Shown here: in pieces, positions 1 through 5,396 of the stretch
Position numbering within the stretch: position 1 is the first letter of the stretch
Layout: each line of letters opens with the position of its first letter
Position numbers and translations under genes: made by a program
The notes under the pieces: model-generated
What the model was told of the DNA's origin: nothing
The model's input: only the letters and a program-made list of their open reading frames with translations
Databases searched by the model: none
Assembly (NCBI GenBank): GCA_030591305.1
Contig: JAUVBI010000189.1
Coordinates: forward strand, 1-6,270
Direction: 5' to 3'
Length of the DNA: 6,270 nucleotides
From: Pseudomonadota bacterium
GTDB lineage: Bacteria > Pseudomonadota > Gammaproteobacteria > Pseudomonadales > Halieaceae

Positions 1-2
1 AG

Positions 3-158
3 TTCTCCGAGCAGGACGCCAGAATAGATAGCAAGTTTGCGCACATTGACGTTCAGTTCGCAGAAATCAAAGGGCAGTTCCGGCTGGTTTACTGGATGCT
101 TGCCGTGGTTATCGCCAGCACCGTCATTCCCCAGGTAAATGCCTTACTCTCGAACTAA
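3..158 (+). CDS. C-terminal part of a small coiled-coil protein with a membrane anchor (5' end outside window)
   Basis: An open frame enters from the left edge and ends at TAA 156-158, giving 51 visible residues. The first half is charged and heptad-like, with the repeated pattern 'RIDSKFAHID' and 'VQFAEIKGQF', as in short coiled coils. A hydrophobic segment follows ('VYWMLAVVIASTVI'), then a short tail ending 'NALLSN'. This coiled coil plus one C-terminal membrane segment resembles small DUF1640/XhlA-like proteins, but the visible part is too short for a family call. It is convergent with the kinase-like gene and overlaps its last 35 bases. No role in the lasso pathway is suggested. The frame looks genuine because the composition changes from coiled coil to membrane helix in a sensible order; the function is unknown. 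Confidence 0.6.
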   Translation, partial: FSEQDARIDSKFAHIDVQFAEIKGQFRLVYWMLAVVIASTVIPQVNALLSN

Positions 159-1068
159 CTGTTGAGGGCAAACTGCAGGAGTGGGCGCAAATGGCATCAT
201 AGACTTCCTGTTGGCGATCGAGATTCCAGGGGCGGTGGACGCGAAAGACCAGGGATTGGTCGGCAAGCTGTGCCAGCCAGCGCAGGCGTTGTTGTTGCAG
301 GAAACTGAAGCTGAACAAATAATGGGGCAAAAGCTCTTCAAATTTCCGGAAGCCCGTTACTTCGCTTATTGCCACAGCATCATCGGGCTCGCCCTGCTCC
401 AGCAAATAGCAGGCGTGGATGGGTCTGGCGCAGGTGGCGAAATGCTCCACCGGGTAGCCCAGCACCTCGACCTGGCGGAAGGGGCGATGATGCGGGTGGG
501 AGGGCACGGCGAAAAACTTGCCCTCGTGCAGGAAGGTAGCCACCTTGTCATCAGAGAGCATGGGGTGGCCCCGCTTGAGAAAGTAATCCCCCAGGGTGGA
601 TTTACCACCGGTAGAGGGGGCGATGAAAAGAATTGGCTCATCGGCCACCTCAACCGCTGCCGCGTGGATGAAGTCATAGCCCCTTTCCAGGGTCAGGTAC
701 AGCGGCAGAAAGATGTGCACAAACCAGAACACCAACAGCTCCTGCGTGCACTCCTGCTCAGCCTGGTAATACAGGGTGGAATCACCACCGCGCCAGTGAA
801 AGTTCACCAGCCCGGCCACCCCCACCTGCCAGGGCTGGCCGGGGATGCTGCGCCCGAGGAGCCGGTCACTGTACAGCCACCATTCCCGGCCACGGGCCTG
901 ATACAGCAATAAGGCCTCGGGCAGTTCCGGCAATTCGCCGGTATCGGGCAATTGCATGAAATTGAGAGCCTGGCGCTCTCCCGGAGCCACCGCTGTGAGA
1001 GGTACGGGTCGGCCGAACAGGGCAAAATCGCTAAACACCTTGACCCCGTAAAGGCAATTCTCGATCAC
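124..1068 (-). CDS. HPr-kinase-like protein of a lasso peptide cluster (putative lasso peptide kinase)
   Basis: The protein has 314 residues. The C-terminal half carries the HprK/P-type nucleotide fold. It contains 'FIHAAAVEV' with His135, then a P-loop A150-T158 ('APSTGGKST', Lys156), then 'MLSDD' with Asp173 and Asp174 at the position of the family's Mg/catalytic acidic pair. About 120 N-terminal residues have no motif I recognise. Stand-alone HprK-like proteins occur in lasso clusters such as paeninodin, where they phosphorylate a Ser at the peptide C-terminus; that role is inferred here. The start is GTG at 1068, which overlaps the TGA of the B2 gene (GTGA), so translation is probably coupled. 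After 'WNLDRQQEVYDAICAH' the frame runs about 19 more residues and overlaps the convergent gene at 3-158, so the extreme C-terminus may be acquired read-through sequence. An ordinary metabolic HPr kinase is unlikely given the context. Confidence 0.85.
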   Translation of the reverse strand: MIENCLYGVKVFSDFALFGRPVPLTAVAPGERQALNFMQLPDTGELPELPEALLLYQARGREWWLYSDRLLGRSIPGQPWQVGVAGLVNFHWRGGDSTLYYQAEQECTQELLVFWFVHIFLPLYLTLERGYDFIHAAAVEVADEPILFIAPSTGGKSTLGDYFLKRGHPMLSDDKVATFLHEGKFFAVPSHPHHRPFRQVEVLGYPVEHFATCARPIHACYLLEQGEPDDAVAISEVTGFRKFEELLPHYLFSFSFLQQQRLRWLAQLADQSLVFRVHRPWNLDRQQEVYDAICAHSCSLPSTVSSRVRHLPGE

Positions 1069-1571
1069 GACCGTCCCCAGCTGAAGGTGGATACCACGGT
1101 AAACTCCTGGTGCCCGGCCCCACCATTGACGATCACATCATCACACTGCAGCCAGGCGTGAGCGGCCAGGCCCGCCGGGTCGGCCCCCTCCTCGCCACTC
1201 TTGCGCACACCCAGGTAAAACTGGCCGGGGATGTTGCGTCGGGACAGCAGACACTGCACCGTCAGCACCTGGGCCAGGCAAGGGCTCTGCCAGGGGGTGT
1301 ATTTGGCGGCACTGGCCACCAGTATGCCAATGCGGGCAGCTTGTTTGCGCTCTTCGAGTTCCAGTGATATCGGGGACACTGTTTCCCTGCGGTGTTGCAA
1401 GGAACCGGTCAGGCGCTTGAAGGAAACAGTGAGGATTGCGGCACGCATCCAGCCCAGCAGGAACCAGGCCTGCACGAAGATCAGCTTCTGGCTGGCGCCC
1501 AGTGCCGCAAATTGCCTGACCCTATTGAACATGGGTAACGTCGGAGTGTCTCTACCTTTCAGGTTGACCAC
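1065..1571 (-). CDS. Lasso peptide B2 protein (transglutaminase-like leader peptidase)
   Basis: The protein has up to 168 residues and belongs to the transglutaminase-like family used in lasso biosynthesis (B2, or the C-terminal half of McjB). It removes the leader peptide to free the core amine. An amphipathic N-terminal region (about residues 15-60) precedes the catalytic part. The catalytic part has 'SPCLAQVLTVQCLL' with Cys98, 'IPGQFYLGV' at 114-122, and 'AHAWLQ' with His138. It ends 'VNGGAGHQEFTVVSTFSW', typical of a complete B2. Gly150 occupies the place where McjB has its catalytic Asp, 12 residues after the His. There is no N-terminal RRE, so this is B2 only. The longest start is GTG 1571; ATG at 1532 (residue 14) would give about 155 residues, closer to the family norm. 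Neither start has a good Shine-Dalgarno. The gene is 121 bp downstream of the precursor and overlaps the kinase start. Confidence 0.88.
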   Translation of the reverse strand: MVNLKGRDTPTLPMFNRVRQFAALGASQKLIFVQAWFLLGWMRAAILTVSFKRLTGSLQHRRETVSPISLELEERKQAARIGILVASAAKYTPWQSPCLAQVLTVQCLLSRRNIPGQFYLGVRKSGEEGADPAGLAAHAWLQCDDVIVNGGAGHQEFTVVSTFSWGRS

Positions 1572-1590
1572 CTTAACCCGGGCGCCAGGG

Positions 1591-1622
1591 GAAAAACAAA
1601 AGCCTCACTGGCCCCGGCAGTG
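1591..1622 (-). terminator. Terminator-like hairpin (possible attenuator) between lasso precursor and B2 gene
   Basis: Read on the minus strand, CACTG (1622-1618) pairs with CAGTG (1610-1606) around a 7-nt GC-rich loop. It is followed by a T-rich run, GCTTTTGTTTTT, down to about 1592. The stem is only 5 bp, with a possible bulged extension, so it is weak for an intrinsic terminator. Partial termination here would leave more precursor mRNA than enzyme mRNA, as is common in RiPP operons; that role is inferred. Confidence 0.45.
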
Positions 1623-1692
1623 GATCTGGTTTCTACTACATATGATCCCCGAACAAAGGCGACAGATATTGTCGGTACCTGTTTGGTGCAGA

Positions 1693-1848
1693 TTACCCGG
1701 AGCCGGGAATGAAGCCCTGGTTATTTGGATGAGTTGTCTCGGTTTGAGCGGGATTGGTCCCCGATCTGGTCGTACTGACCGACAAACTGACAATTTCGGG
1801 CCTGGACCAGACCTTCTTCGACCTTTTTCGCTCTGTTTCTGTTTTCAT
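1693..1848 (-). CDS. Lasso peptide precursor (A peptide), predicted 9-residue ring
   Basis: The peptide has 51 residues from ATG 1848 to TAA. The leader (1-28) is Lys/Arg-rich at first and then carries W14-x-x-P17-x-I19. That matches the lasso leader motif Y-x-x-P-x-L with Trp and Ile substitutions, and Thr27 sits at the conserved -2 position. The predicted core is residues 29-51. The ring segment is SGTNPAQTE (Ser29 to Glu37) and the tail is residues 38-51, ending GFIPGSG. Glu37 is the only acidic residue in the core, so macrolactam formation from Ser1 to Glu9 is the only option with this cleavage site. Leader spacing matches what I recall of the paeninodin precursor. A weak TGGGG motif lies about 7 nt before the ATG. 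A longer TTG start at 1896 is possible but adds unlikely residues. The adjacent B2, kinase and cyclase genes support the call. Cleavage one residue later (Gly1, 8-residue ring) is the alternative. Confidence 0.85.
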   Translation of the reverse strand: MKTETERKRSKKVWSRPEIVSLSVSTTRSGTNPAQTETTHPNNQGFIPGSG

Positions 1849-1886
1849 ATCGCCCCAAATGTGTAGGCTGGCGCCTGTAGCAGACG

Positions 1887-1915
1887 ATTCTGGCAAACAT
1901 AACAGGGAAAGACAA
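1887..1915 (-). promoter_or_regulatory. Possible sigma70-type promoter for the precursor-B2-kinase unit
   Basis: On the minus strand TTGTCT (1915-1910) and CAGAAT (1892-1887) are separated by 17 bp. Each matches the -35/-10 consensus at 4 of 6 positions. Transcription would begin near 1880, about 32 nt before the precursor ATG. The placement makes sense, but the match is modest. The region 1849-2025 shows no credible gene of its own. Confidence 0.3.
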
Positions 1916-2021
1916 GATCAACGATGGGCGATCGAAAACGACCAACAAGATTTATCGTGATACTGCGGTACATCACCCCCACCGCAGGGTATTACTGGCA
2001 GCACTGAGCCTGTTGCTTGCC

Positions 2022-2096
2022 GGAGCTAGCCACCCTGGCAGCTGGTGGAACCTGATTTAGCGCAGGAGCCAGTCACCCTGGCGCTTGTGGCACCTG
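2022..2096. repeat. Imperfect direct repeat pair, period 43 bp, at the 3' end of the secreted-protein gene
   Basis: Copy 1 (2022-2054) and copy 2 (2065-2096) both begin GGAGC, share CACCCTGGC and end ACCTG. By hand alignment about 27 of 33 positions agree, with one gap. The pair spans the last codons and the stop of the THxN-family gene. A weaker related stretch (ACTGGCAGC...AGCCTG) lies just to the left at about 1994-2010. The repeats may reflect local duplication that rearranged this gene's C-terminus. Confidence 0.5.
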
Positions 2097-2991
2097 GTGT
2101 GGCCACCCGGACTTCGGCCCTTATTTCAAAGTGTGTAAATCCAAATTCCGGTGACCAGCCCTCGCCTATGAGCACAGGCCCTTCTTCCCCGGTTTCCCAA
2201 AAACCAGTTAAGCTAACGTTATAGTCCACATCCAGATAAGTAAAGGAGTCAACGACTTCATCAAAGCAGGAGCCAACATCCGCATCCTGAAGATCACCAA
2301 CATCCATACCGTCTCCCTCAAGATCGACCAATAAGCCAACACGGAAACGATCAGCACAGCCATTCTGGTTTGGGTAGGTGCCATTTTCGTTACCATCCGG
2401 GCAGCAAGGCTCCACAGGGGTGTTGTGCGTCTCCCACATATCAATCAGGAAGAACATCTCACCGCTATCCCAGGCAAGCGCGTCGGTGTTGGGGTCAAAT
2501 AGTCGCAAGTGATAATTCACTGCCACCCTGGCATCTTTGAACGTTTCAGGAATTGGGATGTTGTAGTGAATAGTCCAGCCAATTATCTCACCCTTAGTAC
2601 CATCATCGGCACCGTCATCGTCGGTGAGAATCTCTCCGATAGTTTCACCATGAAAATTGATTATGCCCGGTTGCACCGGGTTTTTTTGACCATAATACTT
2701 GCCAGGCGCTTTCCATGTCTTACCATGTGTTAGCGGCTCCTTCTGGTTGATACCCAGAAGGCTCGGGTGAGCCGATACTGACCACCTGAACGCTCCCATA
2801 TCCTGGTGATCGCGAGGGGGCAATGGGGTCAACAACACGTGGTAGCCCGGATTTGGAAAACCCACGTCAAGTTTGGAAAAACCACCGTAGGCTTCAAAAC
2901 CCCAAGAGGTAACCAATTGTGCGCTTACTGAGGAAGCGACGCCAAGAAGGGCTATGCCAAAACTTACAGCTAGAATTGATTTTTTTCTCAT
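2026..2991 (-). CDS. Secreted THxN-family-like protein lacking a PEP-CTERM sorting tail
   Basis: The protein has 321 residues. A clear Sec signal peptide (MRKKS, hydrophobic core, 'SSVSA' then Gln25) predicts cleavage after Ala24. The mature part is acidic and beta-rich. It contains 'FRWSV', then 'TIHYNIPIPE', which resembles the T-H-x-N/P-I signature of THxN-family PEP-CTERM proteins. 'WETHNTP' follows, then Cys pairs ('EPCCPDG', 'NGCADRF', 'VGSCFDE'), and a final strand block ending 'HFEIRAEV'. Family members usually continue into a P-E-P motif, a membrane helix and a basic cluster. Here the frame instead ends in a Ser/Thr/Gly/Cys-rich stretch, 'GSTSCQGG'. The start is well supported by AAGGGAG at 3006-3000, 8 nt before the ATG. 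The gene lies between cyclase and precursor and has its own upstream control region. Any role in lasso biology is unknown; the protein is probably extracellular or periplasmic. Confidence 0.7.
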   Translation of the reverse strand: MRKKSILAVSFGIALLGVASSVSAQLVTSWGFEAYGGFSKLDVGFPNPGYHVLLTPLPPRDHQDMGAFRWSVSAHPSLLGINQKEPLTHGKTWKAPGKYYGQKNPVQPGIINFHGETIGEILTDDDGADDGTKGEIIGWTIHYNIPIPETFKDARVAVNYHLRLFDPNTDALAWDSGEMFFLIDMWETHNTPVEPCCPDGNENGTYPNQNGCADRFRVGLLVDLEGDGMDVGDLQDADVGSCFDEVVDSFTYLDVDYNVSLTGFWETGEEGPVLIGEGWSPEFGFTHFEIRAEVRVATPGATSARVTGSCAKSGSTSCQGG

Positions 2992-2999
2992 GGCACTCT

Positions 3000-3006
3000 C
3001 TCCCTT
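3000..3006 (-). promoter_or_regulatory. Shine-Dalgarno for the THxN-like secreted-protein gene
   Basis: AAGGGAG on the minus strand lies 8 nt upstream of ATG 2991 and fixes that start ahead of the signal peptide. Confidence 0.75.
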
Positions 3007-3125
3007 GATTCACACATCAAACAACTAATTTTACTGCCTTAAGTTCAATAATCCATTGCGCTATGTCTAGTAATCAACAAGTTATGTACAACTGGTAAGG
3101 GGCGATCAGCAGAATGTACCGATAC

Positions 3126-3141
3126 TGTGATGTGGGTCACA
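3126..3141. promoter_or_regulatory. CRP/Vfr-type operator, perfect TGTGA-N6-TCACA
   Basis: TGTGATGTGGGTCACA has both half-sites of the gammaproteobacterial CRP consensus with the correct 6-bp spacer. It lies 229-bp-gap side of the secreted-protein gene, centred about 142 bp upstream of ATG 2991 and about 88 bp past the cyclase stop. A poor -10-like CATAAC at 3086-3081 would put the start near 3074, roughly 60 bp from the operator centre. That is the spacing of class I CRP activation. The operator match is seen directly; activation of the secreted-protein gene and possibly downstream lasso genes is inferred. Confidence 0.6.
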
Positions 3142-3164
3142 GGCTGGGTGAGTTTGTCCAGCCT
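3141..3164. other. Perfect 7-bp inverted repeat (hairpin) after the cyclase gene
   Basis: AGGCTGG (3141-3147) and CCAGCCT (3158-3164) flank a 10-nt loop, 57-80 nt downstream of the cyclase stop. There is no T-run on the minus-strand side, so it is not a classic intrinsic terminator. It could stabilise or end the cyclase mRNA, or form part of the regulatory region, since it abuts the CRP-type site. Confidence 0.4.
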
Positions 3165-3220
3165 TATACTGATAACACCTGCCCTTAGCTTGGATAACGA
3201 CTACATAGCTTCGGGTCTAT

Positions 3221-5113
3221 TCACCGATTTCCTTGCGCTCTGTTAAGAACGGCAATGGCCGGCCCAACCACTCCAATATTTTCGATGCTATCAAAATCGG
3301 TGCTGTCCTGTGCCACAATTTGGTCAATGATTTTATACAAGGCCTGGGCGTCTACAAACTTGTCATTTTTCTTAAACAGGCCCGCCTCTTCCTGTAGCAG
3401 CATTCTCAAAACAGCGAGCCACAAACACTTCCTCATTTCAAAATGCTTTGGTGAACTGTACTTTGGCGCCCAGGCCACCTCCTGGGGCAATATATCCGCT
3501 ACAGCAGATCGAAAAAGGTAACGCGTATAACATTGCTTGGGTTCAAATATCTCCTCCGGTACGCCAAGCGCGAACTCTACTATGCGCTTGTCCAATAGTG
3601 GATAACTGTATTCCACGCCATCGCGCAGGGCAGATGACCCCCAGCTCTCTATTCGATTCAGCAAATGCCCATGGTTAAAAAGCTCTATTTGCTCCCCGTG
3701 TGGACCGTGTTGGAATTCCAGGGCCGGTGGCGCTATCGACCTGACAACAGGCGCAAACTCCGGTTTCAGGATATTGAAAATATCGTTATCTTTTTCAATT
3801 TTATACAGCCCCTGCATGTTCTTGCTGAAAAATGCATAAAGCGTACAACGAATATACTTTTTCAGGAATTGGACCAGAGTTAAGTTTTTCTGCCTCCCAT
3901 TTTTGTAAATAAATTTGAACGCATTCAAGAGTTTTCCACGGCGGATCAAACCACTGTAATACGAATATCCACCATAGGAAATCAGCTCGTCCCCACCCCA
4001 ACCTGACAGGATCGTGCGCCCCCCTTTTCTGACAGATAGCGTTCTCTCCAAAGCCTCTTCCCAGTACAAGTTATCTTCGTAGCAGGAAATATCCGCATCG
4101 AGGTATGTCTCTTTGATGCATTCAGGTGTTATTGCGATATGTTCAAGGGGGAGATTTTCCTGTTCAGCTACTTTGTTGGCGAAACTCCACTCCATACACT
4201 CTAGGTCCTCAGCTGATTCTGGCATATACGACCAGTTGAAAACTCGCGGAGCTTTGCCCTTTCCGGCCAGCATCCTCGCAGCCAGCACGGTAATGGCGGA
4301 GGAATCGAGACCGCCACTGAGATGGGACGTGACGGGATAGGCCGTGCGCAGCCTCACCCTCACGGCCTCTTCGAGCAGTCGCCTCAGATGATGTACATAG
4401 TCATCAAAATCATCAAAACGAATCGGGGGACTTTCCTCCGCCTTCCAGTAGGTACTCCGCGTAACTTCTTTCTCCGATATCAGGAGTGTGCTGGCAGCTT
4501 CCAGTTTATTAATCGCTTCGTAGAATGTTTTACTCTGGTCGATGTACCTTGATGATTGCAGGTAAATGGCAATCGCCTCTTCATTCAGGTCAGTGGGTAT
4601 CACGTTGGACGCTAATAACGCACCTACGTCATTGGCAAATGCAAATACCCCATCCGTCAATGAATAATAAAATTGCTTTATGCCGATGTGGTCTCTAGCG
4701 CAAAATAACTGCTGATGCTGCTCATCCCAGATCACATAGGCGAAATCACCAAGCAGGTGTTTGGGAGAATCCTCCCCCCACTTGCGGTAGGCTGCCAGCA
4801 GTAGCTGGCTGTCGGTGATGGCTGCCAACGGCTGATTCGTTGCCAGGGCATCCGCCAGGTCGCCCCGGTTATCCAGGCGCACATCCGCAGTGATAAGAAG
4901 ACGACTACCTTCCAGTCCGTCTATTGCCGGCAGGCTCTCAAGTTTGGATTCGGGGGTATTCCACAACATAGAGTGGCCGAGGCCGATATTGTCCTCACAA
5001 CAAATGCCGCGATCATCATCGAACCACTGGGTGAAAACCTGGTGCATGGTATCCAGATCACCATGGGTTATAGCTTTGCCATCGCGATTGAATACGCCGA
5101 AAATACCGCTCAA
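3221..5113 (-). CDS. Lasso cyclase (asparagine-synthetase-like, C protein)
   Basis: The protein has 630 residues with the two-domain layout of class B asparagine synthetases. The N-terminal glutaminase-like domain (about 1-200) begins M-S-G-I-F. Ser2 replaces the catalytic Cys2, so it should not hydrolyse glutamine, as in known lasso cyclases. Family landmarks 'ADVRLDNR' (76-83), 'GDFAYVIWD' (122-130) and 'ARDHIGIKQFYY' (139-150) are kept. The ATP-pyrophosphatase domain has the PP-loop 'SGGLDSS' (266-272) and 'SGWGGDE' (370-376). Such enzymes adenylate the ring Asp/Glu side chain and let the core N-terminus attack it. The start is TTG 5113, preceded by a strong GAGGGGGAG. True asparagine synthetase is less likely because of Ser2 and the adjacent B2, kinase and precursor genes. 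It is transcribed in the same direction but separated from the precursor by the secreted-protein gene. Confidence 0.88.
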   Translation of the reverse strand: MSGIFGVFNRDGKAITHGDLDTMHQVFTQWFDDDRGICCEDNIGLGHSMLWNTPESKLESLPAIDGLEGSRLLITADVRLDNRGDLADALATNQPLAAITDSQLLLAAYRKWGEDSPKHLLGDFAYVIWDEQHQQLFCARDHIGIKQFYYSLTDGVFAFANDVGALLASNVIPTDLNEEAIAIYLQSSRYIDQSKTFYEAINKLEAASTLLISEKEVTRSTYWKAEESPPIRFDDFDDYVHHLRRLLEEAVRVRLRTAYPVTSHLSGGLDSSAITVLAARMLAGKGKAPRVFNWSYMPESAEDLECMEWSFANKVAEQENLPLEHIAITPECIKETYLDADISCYEDNLYWEEALERTLSVRKGGRTILSGWGGDELISYGGYSYYSGLIRRGKLLNAFKFIYKNGRQKNLTLVQFLKKYIRCTLYAFFSKNMQGLYKIEKDNDIFNILKPEFAPVVRSIAPPALEFQHGPHGEQIELFNHGHLLNRIESWGSSALRDGVEYSYPLLDKRIVEFALGVPEEIFEPKQCYTRYLFRSAVADILPQEVAWAPKYSSPKHFEMRKCLWLAVLRMLLQEEAGLFKKNDKFVDAQALYKIIDQIVAQDSTDFDSIENIGVVGPAIAVLNRAQGNR

Positions 5114-5118
5114 TCCAT

Positions 5119-5127
5119 CTCCCCCTC
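5119..5127 (-). promoter_or_regulatory. Strong Shine-Dalgarno selecting the TTG start of the cyclase
   Basis: GAGGGGGAG on the minus strand lies 5 nt before TTG 5113. The ATG at 5119-5117 is out of frame. Together with the family's short M-x-G-I-F N-terminus, this fixes the unusual start codon. Confidence 0.7.
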
Positions 5128-5361
5128 TTACGCGGTCCTAATTACTGCTGCCGCGGCGATGATAACAAAATGTGTACAGAGTCGGGGCGGTATTTTATTG
5201 CGCTTGTGATCAGGGGGATGGTACGAGAAATTGTGCGCAGTGCGCAGAGCCTGCCACGCTATATCGGGTACCCAACGGGGCCGGGGGTTCTTTTTAATGT
5301 TCCCGGGCCGCCAATGTTCGAGCACACTCTCATCAACGGCGTTAGCTCTTCATTAATCCCC

Positions 5362-5389
5362 TTGACAGAATTCTTCACATTTGTACAAT
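5362..5389 (+). promoter_or_regulatory. Strong sigma70 promoter of the toxin-antitoxin pair
   Basis: A consensus -35 TTGACA (5362-5367) and a -10 TACAAT (5384-5389, 5 of 6) are 16 bp apart. Transcription should start near 5396-5397, essentially at the toxin ATG. Confidence 0.75.
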
Positions 5390-5392
5390 TGT
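5381..5392. promoter_or_regulatory. Overlapping palindromes at the toxin -10, possible autoregulatory operator
   Basis: TTGTACAA (5381-5388) and ACAATTGT (5385-5392) are perfect 8-bp palindromes overlapping the -10 box. Type II antitoxins normally bind palindromes at their own promoter and repress it, so this is a reasonable operator candidate. Short AT-rich palindromes also arise by chance. Confidence 0.35.
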
Positions 5393-5396
5393 CTAT

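Larger units (their letters stand above)
5114..5396. other. Divergent intergenic region between cyclase and toxin genes
   Basis: These 283 bp should hold the cyclase promoter (leftward) and the toxin promoter (rightward). A -10-like TATCAT on the minus strand (5164-5159) lies about 40 nt before the cyclase start, without a convincing -35. A tandem heptamer GTGCGCA occurs twice at 5233-5246. An imperfect 8-bp stem (5279-5286 with 5302-5309) surrounds an AT-rich loop. Open frames on both strands here show no recognisable protein features, and no second lasso precursor was found. Confidence 0.4.

Noticed and set aside
181..912. Plus-strand 243-codon open frame opposite the kinase gene
   Set aside because: It mirrors the kinase gene in a GC-rich region, has no recognisable domain, and the minus strand has clear HprK motifs and operon coupling.
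1231..1866. Plus-strand 211-codon open frame across the B2 and precursor region
   Set aside because: It is antisense to two genes with family motifs and shows no protein features of its own.
1693..1896. Longer precursor starting at TTG 1896
   Set aside because: The extra 16 residues do not resemble a lasso leader; the ATG at 1848 gives a normal-length basic leader.
1923..2006. Plus-strand 27-codon frame with a purine-rich upstream stretch
   Set aside because: It lies in the presumed precursor promoter region, has no family resemblance and would be far shorter than any known partner.
3221..5113. Housekeeping asparagine synthetase B
   Set aside because: Cys2 is replaced by Ser and the neighbours are B2, lasso precursor and kinase genes, so a lasso cyclase fits better.
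5279..5309. GC-rich inverted repeat considered as a terminator
   Set aside because: It has a mismatch, a long loop and no following T-run, and no gene ends beside it.
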